From contig CALEUG010000016.1 of NCBI GenBank assembly GCA_937920515.1, positions 1 to 64,000 on the forward strand: DNA of 64,000 bases, written 5' to 3'. A model generated the notes under the pieces. It saw only the letters and a list, made by a program, of their open reading frames with translations. It was not told the DNA's origin and searched no databases. Shown here piece after piece: positions 1 through 8,413 of the stretch (position 1 is its first letter; every line of letters starts with the position of its first letter). A program made the position numbers and the translations under genes. Source of the stretch: an uncultured bacterium (GTDB taxonomy: Bacteria; Acidobacteriota; Aminicenantia; Aminicenantales; Saccharicenantaceae).

Positions 1-1
1 T

Positions 2-361
2 GCGGAAATCAGCGGCGGAATGAATGAAGCCGGCCTGGGTTCGGTCTGGCCCGGTTTGAGACCGGAAAAAGACGAGGGATATTTTGTTCCGCTGGCCGCT
101 TCCATAAAGAAAGCTCTCCGGATCCCGGTCATCGGGCTGGGTGGCATCAGAACCTTTCGGGTAGCAGAAAGACTGGTCGAAGGCGGCCAGGTAGACCTGG
201 TCTCCATGAGCCGGCCCTTCATCAACAACCCTGGTCTGGTCAGGGAATTTTTATCCGGTCGCCTGCAGAAATCACCCTGCCTGTCCTGCAACAGGTGTTT
301 TAATCCCAGGGGCATCCGCTGCGTTCAGCAACCCCGGGCCGGGTCTGCTGAACCTGATTGA
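2..361 (+). CDS. NADH:flavin oxidoreductase / Old Yellow Enzyme family, C-terminal part (5' end outside window)
   Basis: Frame open from the window start; PVIGLGGIRTFRVAERLVEGGQVDLVSMSRPFINNPGLVREF plus a CLSCNRC segment typical of OYE-like enzymes. Confidence 0.75.
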   Translation, partial: AEISGGMNEAGLGSVWPGLRPEKDEGYFVPLAASIKKALRIPVIGLGGIRTFRVAERLVEGGQVDLVSMSRPFINNPGLVREFLSGRLQKSPCLSCNRCFNPRGIRCVQQPRAGSAEPD

Positions 362-509
362 AAAAGCTCAACTGGCCATCCCTGAGGATTAATGTTTCCG
401 TCTCGCGATTTTATCAAACTCATCAATCATCAGGCCCCGGAATGATTTTTTTTATAAATTCATTTGAATTTTTCCTTAAAATCTTATAAAAATATGCCTT
501 AATAAGCCC

Positions 510-1784
510 ATGCCTGAACCGGATGTTATTTACAGCATATTCCAGAAGTTGCGCAGCCGTTTCCCGGGTTTTTCTGCTGATGCCAGTGGAGAAAGACATC
601 TTTATCTTAACAGCGGAGCCGGCAGTCTTACAGTCGATAGTTGCCTGAGAGCAGTAAATACCGAAGGCTCCGTTCTGAATCCGATGCCCGGGCAGATAAC
701 CCCGCCCGAAATTCAGACCCGGCAGTTCCAGCAGCAGGTCAGGCAGCTGGTGGCCGACTTTCTGGGTGCTGCCAGTCCCGAAGAGATCTCTTTCCATTTT
801 TCCACCACCGCTGCCCTTTTTAATCTGGCCATCGCTCTCCGCTCCCTTTTCAAACCGGGTAAGAACCTGATAGTGACCGACCTTGACCATTTTGCCAACA
901 TCTCTCCCTGGGAAATGATAGCCACCTGGCAAGGAGCCGAAACGAGGAGAGTTCGCCTAAACAGCGACCTGACGCTGGATAGCGGCCACCTGGTCAGCCA
1001 GCTGGACCATAATACCGTACTGGTGGCTCTAACCGGGGCTTCCAACGTTCTGGGAACGATTGTTCCCCTGACTGACCTGGTTTCTGAAATCAAGCAGAAA
1101 TCCCCGGCCCTGGTGGTGGTCGATGCCGTCCATCTGGCCCCCCATGCCCCTGTTGACGTTAGAGAAATTGGCTGCGACTTCCTGACTTTTTCCGGTTATA
1201 AGATATTCGGGCCGATGATAGGTCTCCTGTACAGCCGGAAGGAAATTCAGGATAGAATCGCACCCTACCGGGTTGAGACCAACAAGGAGAAGTCACCTTT
1301 CTGCTGGGAACAGGGCATGCTGCCCAATCTGCAGCTGGCCGGCTTAAAAGGAGCTCTGAATTATCTCCTGGAAGTAGGACGGGCCGCCAGTCCCGGGGAT
1401 TCTTCGGCTCCGGCCCGCAGGACTTTCAGACGGGCGCTGGAAGCGATTAAACGCTATGAACAGGACCTCAGTCTCTACTTCCTGGAGAGGTTGAAGAAAA
1501 TTGGTTCTTCCCGGTTGAAATTATACGGAATTGACAGCCCGGGCCGGGTGACTTCCAGGACGCCGACCTTTGCCCTGGAGTTAGCCGGACTGAGCCCTTC
1601 AGAGTTGAAAAAGATGTTCTGGGAGAGGGGGCGGATCATCATCGCCGACGGGAATCATTATTCGGCGGTGGTGGTCAGGCACCTTCAAAAAAGCGCCCTC
1701 AACCGGGTCAGCCTGGCTCACTACGACGGGCCGGATTCGATTGACCTGTTCTTTGACTGCCTGGAGAACATAATTTCTCATTAG
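510..1784 (+). CDS. Class V aminotransferase-like PLP enzyme (resembles cysteine desulfurase-like TIGR01976 subfamily)
   Basis: VVVDAVHLAPHAPVDVREIGCDFLTFSGYKIFGP (PLP-Asp and Lys region); C-terminal ADGNHYSAVVV in place of a SufS-like Cys loop. Confidence 0.8.
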   Translation: MPEPDVIYSIFQKLRSRFPGFSADASGERHLYLNSGAGSLTVDSCLRAVNTEGSVLNPMPGQITPPEIQTRQFQQQVRQLVADFLGAASPEEISFHFSTTAALFNLAIALRSLFKPGKNLIVTDLDHFANISPWEMIATWQGAETRRVRLNSDLTLDSGHLVSQLDHNTVLVALTGASNVLGTIVPLTDLVSEIKQKSPALVVVDAVHLAPHAPVDVREIGCDFLTFSGYKIFGPMIGLLYSRKEIQDRIAPYRVETNKEKSPFCWEQGMLPNLQLAGLKGALNYLLEVGRAASPGDSSAPARRTFRRALEAIKRYEQDLSLYFLERLKKIGSSRLKLYGIDSPGRVTSRTPTFALELAGLSPSELKKMFWERGRIIIADGNHYSAVVVRHLQKSALNRVSLAHYDGPDSIDLFFDCLENIISH

Positions 1785-1810
1785 AATAACGCTATCATAA
1801 GGAGTTAGAA

Positions 1811-2902
1811 ATGGCCAAGTTTGAAGGAGTCAAATGGGCTCCCGGACAGATGCGTTACTTTCTTTACGATAAGAGCTTTGAAATGTTCGAGGCCCAGGCC
1901 AAAACTTACGCCGCCACCCGCTCTGCTTATTATGCCAGCTTCCTGTGCTTTGAAGGCATAAGGTATTTCTGCCGGAAGAATGAACGGGGCAAGCTGGAAC
2001 TGGTGTTTGTCAACTGGGACCAGAACCTGGAGCGCTTTCGCCGGAGCATGGCTTTCAATCTGAGCCGGGAGCAACAATCAATTCTGCCGACCAGGGAAGA
2101 ACTGGAAGACCTGTTCATCCGCAAATTCTTCTCCCACCCGGCCCTGAGACCATATCTGGAAGAGATGGCTGAAAAAGGTGCTCAGGGCTATCTCCGGCCT
2201 TTCACCCTGGACGAAGAACACTCCATGGGCGTGACCTTCCCCAACTTCCCCGCCATCAGGGCTGTCACCTGCATGTACGACCAGTACCTCGGGGAACCGT
2301 TTGTTGGAGTGGTGATTCCTCACCTGGTCAGGGCCCTTGGTGTGAACGGGACGGGCTGCCTGAAGCTGGGAATTAACTACCTGATGAGTATCAAGGCTAT
2401 AGACGAGGCCCGGGCCCTGGTCCCGGAAGCAGCCTCGGTTCTCTTTCTCGATGACCGGCCATATCTGCCGATTGAGAAACGTGAAATCAGCGAATGGGAT
2501 TCTTCCTGCTGCCTGTTTGCCCTGTCTGATGGAACCGTGGTCAAGATACCGGAAAGCAACCTGATTCTCCCCTCAATCACCATAAAGGGTATGGTGATTA
2601 TCCTGAGAGAGATGGGACTCAGGGTCGAAGAGAGGCCTCTCACCTACGGTGAGCTCCTGGAACGGGTCAAAAAGAACGAGCTGGTGACCGTGGCCAGTGT
2701 CGGCACGGCTGGAATCCTGAACCGCTGCGAAAAACTGTTCCTGGTGGATGCTGACCTGAAGATAACAGGACAGCACCTGCCGGTTAAGAGCCATCCTCTC
2801 TACCAGAAACTCAGGGAAGTCCGTGAGTATTACTGGAACGTTTACCGGGGACTGGCTCCGGCCCTGCCCGGTTTGAAGGTTTTCCGGTACGAATTCGATT
2901 AA
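1811..2902 (+). CDS. ilvE: Branched-chain amino acid aminotransferase (class IV PLP)
   Basis: YYASFLCFEGIRYF, NGTGCLKLGINYLMS, VKIPESNLILPSITIKGMVIILREMG; AAGGAG upstream of ATG. Confidence 0.75.
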   Translation: MAKFEGVKWAPGQMRYFLYDKSFEMFEAQAKTYAATRSAYYASFLCFEGIRYFCRKNERGKLELVFVNWDQNLERFRRSMAFNLSREQQSILPTREELEDLFIRKFFSHPALRPYLEEMAEKGAQGYLRPFTLDEEHSMGVTFPNFPAIRAVTCMYDQYLGEPFVGVVIPHLVRALGVNGTGCLKLGINYLMSIKAIDEARALVPEAASVLFLDDRPYLPIEKREISEWDSSCCLFALSDGTVVKIPESNLILPSITIKGMVIILREMGLRVEERPLTYGELLERVKKNELVTVASVGTAGILNRCEKLFLVDADLKITGQHLPVKSHPLYQKLREVREYYWNVYRGLAPALPGLKVFRYEFD

Positions 2903-2997
2903 AGAAGTGGTAAAAGCCAGGAGTTCCCGGCCTGACTTTCTCTGTTCGTGAGACAGAAGAAGCCATCCCGGTCCCGCATGGAAATCCAGGCAGTTAC

Positions 2998-3014
2998 CCG
3001 GATATATTATCCGG
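2998..3014. repeat. Perfect palindrome CCGGATA-TAT-TATCCGG upstream of the POT transporter gene
   Basis: 7 bp arms, 3 nt gap, ten bases upstream of a TATAAT at 3024-3029. Confidence 0.7.
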
Positions 3015-3058
3015 TCGAAAATATATAATAAATAACAATTACAGAATAAGGCGGATTT

Positions 3059-4378
3059 ATGCTCAAGAAACATCCCCGGGCTTTGAGTTACATCTTCTTT
3101 ACTGAGATGTGGGAAAGAATCGGGTTTTACACCCTGATGGCCATTCTTGTTCTCTACATGGACCGTGTCCTGGGCTGGTCCGATTCTCGTAAAGGCGACT
3201 GGTACGGCCTTTTTCTGGCCCTCTGTTACTTCTTTCCCCTGGTCGGGGGCTGGCTCGGCGACCGCATCTTTGGCCGCCTGAAGACGGTCAGGGCCGGAGC
3301 CGTACTGATGGCCCTGGGTTATGTCGGTCTGGCTCTATCTTCCGCTTCCCAGACGGTCAGTTTCAAGCTGGGGCTTCTGCTGATTGCCGTGGGCACGGGA
3401 ATTTTCAAGGTCAACATGTCGATGCTGGTCGGTAACATTTACCAGGACCGACCCCAGCTCAAAGACGCCGGTTTCAACATTTTCTACATGGGCGTCAACC
3501 TGGGAGCCATGGTCGCTCCGCTCATCGCCACCGTCAATAACGCAGTTTTTAACAGCTATCACCTGTCTTTCTGGGTCTCAGCCGTTGGTCTGGTCCTGGC
3601 CCTGTTCATATTCCAGGCTGGAAAATCTCATCTGGCTGGCGCTGACGACCTGGCTTTAAGGAAAAATGAAATCGCAATCGCAAAAGAAAAGCAGAGAGCC
3701 TCGACTATCCCGGAAGGCGAAAAGGAAATGGCCATAAATGCCGGCGATGATTTTTCCGGGAGAATTCTGGCCCTGGTGATCCTCTTCGCCATTGTCATCC
3801 TGTTCTGGGTTGCTTTCTATCAAAACGGCTTTGCCCTGACCCTGTTCGCCGCTCGCTCCACCCAGATCAAGACCTGGCTTCGTCCCGAAACCTATCAGTT
3901 CTTCGAGCCATTTTTCATCCTGGTCCTGACCCCGCTCCTGCTGCTTCTCTTTAACCGCCTGCGCCAGAGCGGAAAAGAACCTTCAACCCCGCGCAAGATT
4001 TTCCTGGGCATGTTGTTCATGACCTCGGCCATGTTTATCATGGTCCTGGCCTGCCTGCGGGGCGGCAATCAGGACCTGAACATCATGTCACCGCTGTGGC
4101 TCGTCGGCACTTACTTTGTGGTCACCATAGCTGAGATCCTGATTTCTCCAATGGGGCTGTCCTACGTCTCCAAGGTGGCTCCGTCCAGGGTCGGAGGCTT
4201 GATGATGGGCGGCTGGTACCTGGCCATCGCCTTCGGCAGCTACGGCAGCGGGCTACTGGGTAAATTCTACAACCGTTTTCCCCATCATCAATTTTTCCTC
4301 CTTCTGGCCGCGCTGTTAGCCCTGGCCGCGGTCCTGGTGGGAATATCAATCAAGAGGCTCGAACGCTATTCACGCTGA
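3059..4378 (+). CDS. POT/PTR2 family proton-dependent oligopeptide transporter
   Basis: FFTEMWERIGFYTLMAILVLYM N-terminal signature, GTGIFKVNMSMLVGNIY, multiple hydrophobic helices. Confidence 0.85.
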   Translation: MLKKHPRALSYIFFTEMWERIGFYTLMAILVLYMDRVLGWSDSRKGDWYGLFLALCYFFPLVGGWLGDRIFGRLKTVRAGAVLMALGYVGLALSSASQTVSFKLGLLLIAVGTGIFKVNMSMLVGNIYQDRPQLKDAGFNIFYMGVNLGAMVAPLIATVNNAVFNSYHLSFWVSAVGLVLALFIFQAGKSHLAGADDLALRKNEIAIAKEKQRASTIPEGEKEMAINAGDDFSGRILALVILFAIVILFWVAFYQNGFALTLFAARSTQIKTWLRPETYQFFEPFFILVLTPLLLLLFNRLRQSGKEPSTPRKIFLGMLFMTSAMFIMVLACLRGGNQDLNIMSPLWLVGTYFVVTIAEILISPMGLSYVSKVAPSRVGGLMMGGWYLAIAFGSYGSGLLGKFYNRFPHHQFFLLLAALLALAAVLVGISIKRLERYSR

Positions 4379-4407
4379 AGATAAAAATATAAAAAGGAGG
4401 AAGCTCC

Positions 4408-5604
4408 ATGGATATAACCCATATCCTGATAAAAGAAAAAACTGAACAGGCAGTGCAAATACTCAGGGAAACCGGTCTCGATTGCTGGCTAACCTTTACC
4501 AGGGAGAGCGAAATTTGTGGAGACCCCAGCCTGGTCTTCCTGGCTCCGGGCCATGTTACCTGGCACTCGGCCTTCATCATCACCTCTGAGGGGCAGAAAC
4601 GGGCCATCGTCGGCCTTTACGATAAGAAAGCCATCGAAGACACCGGTGCTTACGAGGAAGTCGAGGGATACGTCACCGGAATAAAAGAGCCGTTGCAGAA
4701 ATTCCTGGGGGAACTTCAACCGCCAACAATCGCCATTAATTATTCCAGAACCAGCGAAATCTGCGACGGCCTGACCCACGGAATGTACCTTACTCTCCAT
4801 GATATCCTTCAGGAAATCGGGCTGGAAAACAGGCTGGTTCCGGCCGAAAGGATAGTTTCTGCCCTGAGAGAAAGAAAATCTCCGGTGGAAATTGAAGCTA
4901 TAAAGAGAGCTATAGCCGTGACTGAAGAAATCTTTGAACTGGTCCGCGGGTATATTGCCCCGGGCCGGAGCGAAAAAGAAATTGCCCGATTCATGCTGGA
5001 TGAGTTGAAGAAAAGAGGCCTGCCAACAGCCTGGGGCCAGAGCACCTGTCCGGCAGTTTTCACCGGACCGGACACGGCCCAGGCCCATTACTCCCCGACT
5101 GACCGTCCGGCTGAACGGGGCCACATCTTGAATATGGACTTTGGAGTGAAAGTTGATGGCTATTGTTCGGATATGCAGCGGACTTTCTACCTGCTGCAGC
5201 CAGGGGAAAGTCAGGCTCCGCCGGAAGTCAGGAGAGGGTTCGAGACCATCGTTAACGCGATTGAAGAAGCCCGAAAAGCCATGAAGCCCGGGGTTCAGGG
5301 AGTAGAGGTTGATGGGGTTGCCCGTCAGATTATCATTGCTGCCGGTTACCAGGAGTTCCCCCACGCTCTCGGGCACCAGGTCGGCCGGTTTGCCCACGAC
5401 GGGACAGCCCTGCTCGGTCCGGCCTGGGAAAAGTATGCCGATAAACCCTTCCGTCCGCTGGAACCTGGCATGGTCTTCACCCTGGAACCGCGCCTGACCG
5501 TCCCCGGCCGGGGCGTGGTTACCATTGAGGAAATGGTGGTGGTAACGGACTCCGGTGCTGAATTTCTCAGCCACCCTCAGAAAGAACTGTTGTTAATAGG
5601 CTAA
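4408..5604 (+). CDS. M24 family Xaa-Pro peptidase
   Basis: HILNMDFGVKVDGYCSDMQRTFY, FPHALGHQVGRFAHDG, FTLEPRLTVPGRGVVTIEEMVVVT; SD AAAAAGGAGGAA. Confidence 0.9.
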   Translation: MDITHILIKEKTEQAVQILRETGLDCWLTFTRESEICGDPSLVFLAPGHVTWHSAFIITSEGQKRAIVGLYDKKAIEDTGAYEEVEGYVTGIKEPLQKFLGELQPPTIAINYSRTSEICDGLTHGMYLTLHDILQEIGLENRLVPAERIVSALRERKSPVEIEAIKRAIAVTEEIFELVRGYIAPGRSEKEIARFMLDELKKRGLPTAWGQSTCPAVFTGPDTAQAHYSPTDRPAERGHILNMDFGVKVDGYCSDMQRTFYLLQPGESQAPPEVRRGFETIVNAIEEARKAMKPGVQGVEVDGVARQIIIAAGYQEFPHALGHQVGRFAHDGTALLGPAWEKYADKPFRPLEPGMVFTLEPRLTVPGRGVVTIEEMVVVTDSGAEFLSHPQKELLLIG

Positions 5605-5624
5605 GAACCCGGACTGTAAGCGAA

Positions 5625-5643
5625 CCGGCCTCGACCAGGCCGG
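5625..5643. repeat. Inverted repeat CCGGCCT-cgacc-AGGCCGG in convergent intergenic region
   Basis: 7 bp perfect arms, 5 nt loop; no following T-tract, so not called as a terminator. Confidence 0.5.
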
Positions 5644-5787
5644 GCAAGCCCGGGCCCCTGGCTTCTGACCTAAACTTGAGAAAACGACAATTTGGTAAGT
5701 AACACCCGGCGAAGCTTAGTTTAATTAATTATAAAGACAGAAACTGTTTCTGCCTGCTCTGTTAAAAGGTCAAGCTAAAAAAAGCCA

Positions 5788-7056
5788 TCAATCGGCCGCG
5801 AAGGGTTCCTCCAGCGAGACCGCTTCCAGTCCACCCATAATTCTGGCCCCGTCCTCTGTCACCACCATGCAATCCTCAATCCGGATGCCGAATTCACCTG
5901 GAAGGTAGATACCGGGTTCGTTGGAGAAAGTCATGCCCGGCTGGATTATGAGCTGATTGCCCTGAACCAGGTAGGGATATTCATGGCCCTCAAGGCCGAT
6001 TCCGTGGCCCAGCCGGTGGCTGAAATATTTATACCCCGGGCCGAATCCGGCCTCTTCTATCACTCTCCTGGCTGCCCTATCGACATCCTGGCAGGCAGCA
6101 CCGGGACGACAGGCTTTCAGAGCCGCCAGCTGGGCCCGCCTGACAGTGTCCCATATCTTTTTCTGCAGCCCGGTAGCCCGGCCAAAAATCAAAGTCCTGG
6201 TGACATCAGAGCTATAGCCCTCTACCCGGCAACCGCCGTCTACCAGAATAATGTCGCCTTTTTCCAAATTCTTTCTTTTTCTCGAACCATGGGGAAAAGA
6301 TGAGGCAGGACCGAAAGAAGGGCCGCCCGAACCAGCCACACCGTACCTGGCGTGAGCTTCCCTGATGAATCCGGCCAGCTCATCCTGGGTCATCCCCTCC
6401 CTTATTTTCCTGAAGGCTTCCCGGTAAGCCAGCTTGGTTATCCGGTTGGCTGCTTCCAGGCACTTTATTTCTTTCTGGCTTTTAATTCCGCGGCAGCCTT
6501 CAGAAATGGGGCTGCCATCCACCAGCTCCAGACCCGGGTCATCCCGCCTCAGGCCGTAAACTATAAAAACCCTGGTCGATGGTTCAATCCCAATTTTTTT
6601 AGGTCCGGAATATTCGCGGACGGTCTTGCCTATCAATAAAAATGGACTCTCATTTTCTTCCCAGGTTCTGATTTCCTGCTCGGGCGGTATAATTTCCCTG
6701 GCCCGGTCGAGCTCAAAAGCTGAACAGATCCAGACCGGATTCTTATCCGGAAACAGGATAAAGCCGAAGGTCCGTTCGCTCCGCCACCAGTTGACCCCGG
6801 TAAAATACTGCATGGTCGGGCCAGGCTCCACCCACAGGCCGCCCAGTTTATACTCGGTTAACAGCCGTGAAGCCTTCTGCCAGCGGAGTTGAAAATCTTC
6901 CGGGCCGAAGGGCTCAATGGACTCCAGCATCTTTTGCAACCTGGCATCTTCTACCTGAACTGAAGAGCTCTGACCATAGCCCTGCCCCGCTGAAGCCCGG
7001 ACCGCGGCTAACAGAGTCAGGCCTCCAATTTTCAGGAAATCTCTTCTTCGGGGCAT
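5788..7056 (-). CDS. M24 family Xaa-Pro aminopeptidase with Tat-like signal peptide
   Basis: N-terminus MPRRRDFLKIGGLTLLAAVRASAGQG; ILVDGGCRVEGYSSDVTRT, HRLGHGIGLEGHEYPY, FSNEPGIYLPGEFGIRIEDCMVVT. Confidence 0.9.
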   Translation of the reverse strand: MPRRRDFLKIGGLTLLAAVRASAGQGYGQSSSVQVEDARLQKMLESIEPFGPEDFQLRWQKASRLLTEYKLGGLWVEPGPTMQYFTGVNWWRSERTFGFILFPDKNPVWICSAFELDRAREIIPPEQEIRTWEENESPFLLIGKTVREYSGPKKIGIEPSTRVFIVYGLRRDDPGLELVDGSPISEGCRGIKSQKEIKCLEAANRITKLAYREAFRKIREGMTQDELAGFIREAHARYGVAGSGGPSFGPASSFPHGSRKRKNLEKGDIILVDGGCRVEGYSSDVTRTLIFGRATGLQKKIWDTVRRAQLAALKACRPGAACQDVDRAARRVIEEAGFGPGYKYFSHRLGHGIGLEGHEYPYLVQGNQLIIQPGMTFSNEPGIYLPGEFGIRIEDCMVVTEDGARIMGGLEAVSLEEPFAAD

Positions 7057-7086
7057 GGTGGCACCTCCTGCGGATTATTAAAGAAT

Positions 7087-7116
7087 TACATATCCCAAAT
7101 TTCCTGCATCGGTCAA
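7087..7116 (-). promoter_or_regulatory. Sigma70-like promoter for the minus-strand M24 gene: TTGACC-18-TATGTA
   Basis: Minus-strand -35 at 7116-7111 and -10 at 7092-7087. Confidence 0.45.
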
Positions 7117-7123
7117 GATATTT

Positions 7124-7151
7124 TTGACAGTCAGCCAAATTATTCTATAAT
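7124..7151 (+). promoter_or_regulatory. Sigma70-like promoter TTGACA-16-TATAAT for the MFS gene
   Basis: Perfect consensus hexamers 16 bp apart, about 30 bp upstream of the ATG and SD AGGAGG. Confidence 0.75.
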
Positions 7152-7180
7152 CAAGCTTACTCCGCTCAGGAGGTCAGCAC

Positions 7181-8401
7181 ATGTCACGGCCAGAAGCGGA
7201 CTCAAGACTAAAAAAGCAGGCCCTGAGTTTCATCATACTCATGGGCCTGGTCAGCCTATTCAGCGACATGACTTACGAAGGCGCCAGAAGCCTGACCGGT
7301 CCCTATCTTGGTCTGCTGGGCGCTTCAGCTTTTATCGTTGGCCTGGTAGCCGGGCTGGGTGAATTCATCGGCTACGGCCTGCGCCTGGCCACCGGTCTGC
7401 TGGCCGACCGCACCAGGAATTACTGGTTATTAACCTTTATCGGCTACGGGCTCAATCTTCTGGCCGTCCCCCTTCTGGCCCTGACCGGACGCTGGGAACT
7501 GGCGGCCATGCTGATCGTAGCCGAGAGAATGGGCAAGGCCATACGCAAGCCAGCCCGGGATGCCATGATGTCCTATGCTGCCCGGCAGGTCGGCACCGGT
7601 TATGGTTTCGCCCTGGAAGAATTCCTGGACCAGATAGGAGCCATGCTCGGTCCGCTTTTTCTGGCCCTCGTCGTTTTCCTCAATCAGGGACTGGGAACAG
7701 TCAGCAGCTACCGCCGCGGCTTTGCCTTCCTTCTCCTTCCGGCTTTGCTGGCGATGGTGGTTTTGACCATCGGCCGGATTCACTACCCCGAACCGAGCCA
7801 CTTTGAAATTAAAGAAGAAAAAATCATAGAAAAGAAGTTTGGCCGTCGTTTCTGGTTGTATCTCCTGGGGACATCGCTACTGGCGGCCGGTTTTGCCGAC
7901 TTTCCTCTGCTCGGTTTTCATTTCCAGAAAAAAGGCCTGTTTGCCGGGGCCACCATCCCGCTGCTTTATACTCTGGCCATGGGGATTGACGCCGTGGCCG
8001 CCCTTGTTTTCGGCCGGCTTTTTGACCGCATCGGCCTCAAGGCCCTTATGATTTCCACCTTGATTTCTTCTTTTTTTGCTCCCCTGGTTTTTCTTTCGGA
8101 TCAAAAACTCCCGGTCGTCGGTGGCATAATTCTCTGGGGCATCGGGATGGGCGCCCTGGAATCTATCCTGAAGGCGGTGGTGGCCAACATGATTTCACCG
8201 GAAAAGCGGGCCACCGCTTACGGAATTTTTAATGCTATTTTCGGTGCTTCCTGGTTTGCCGGCAGCGCCCTGATGGGATTTCTCTACAGCCGGCAGCTTG
8301 GAAGCATGGTCCTGTTCTCGGTGCTGGCTCAGGTAGCCGCGGCCTTTTTATTCTTTCAGGTATTCAGATTGTCAACCAGGACAGGATCGGAGTCAGCCTG
8401 A
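7181..8401 (+). CDS. MFS transporter
   Basis: SFIILMGLVSLFSDMTYEGARSLTGPYLGLLGAS, about 12 hydrophobic segments. Confidence 0.8.
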   Translation: MSRPEADSRLKKQALSFIILMGLVSLFSDMTYEGARSLTGPYLGLLGASAFIVGLVAGLGEFIGYGLRLATGLLADRTRNYWLLTFIGYGLNLLAVPLLALTGRWELAAMLIVAERMGKAIRKPARDAMMSYAARQVGTGYGFALEEFLDQIGAMLGPLFLALVVFLNQGLGTVSSYRRGFAFLLLPALLAMVVLTIGRIHYPEPSHFEIKEEKIIEKKFGRRFWLYLLGTSLLAAGFADFPLLGFHFQKKGLFAGATIPLLYTLAMGIDAVAALVFGRLFDRIGLKALMISTLISSFFAPLVFLSDQKLPVVGGIILWGIGMGALESILKAVVANMISPEKRATAYGIFNAIFGASWFAGSALMGFLYSRQLGSMVLFSVLAQVAAAFLFFQVFRLSTRTGSESA

Positions 8402-8413
8402 ACTGACCCCTAT

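Noticed and set aside
423-932. 169 aa minus-strand ORF
   Set aside because: Antisense to the class V PLP enzyme; no homology recognised.
4489-5574. 361 aa minus-strand ORF antisense to the M24 peptidase
   Set aside because: Shadow ORF of a confidently identified gene.
5735-5760. CAGAAACTGTTTCTG hairpin as a terminator for the minus-strand M24 gene
   Set aside because: A 6 bp A/T-rich stem and a broken T-tail; too weak to call.
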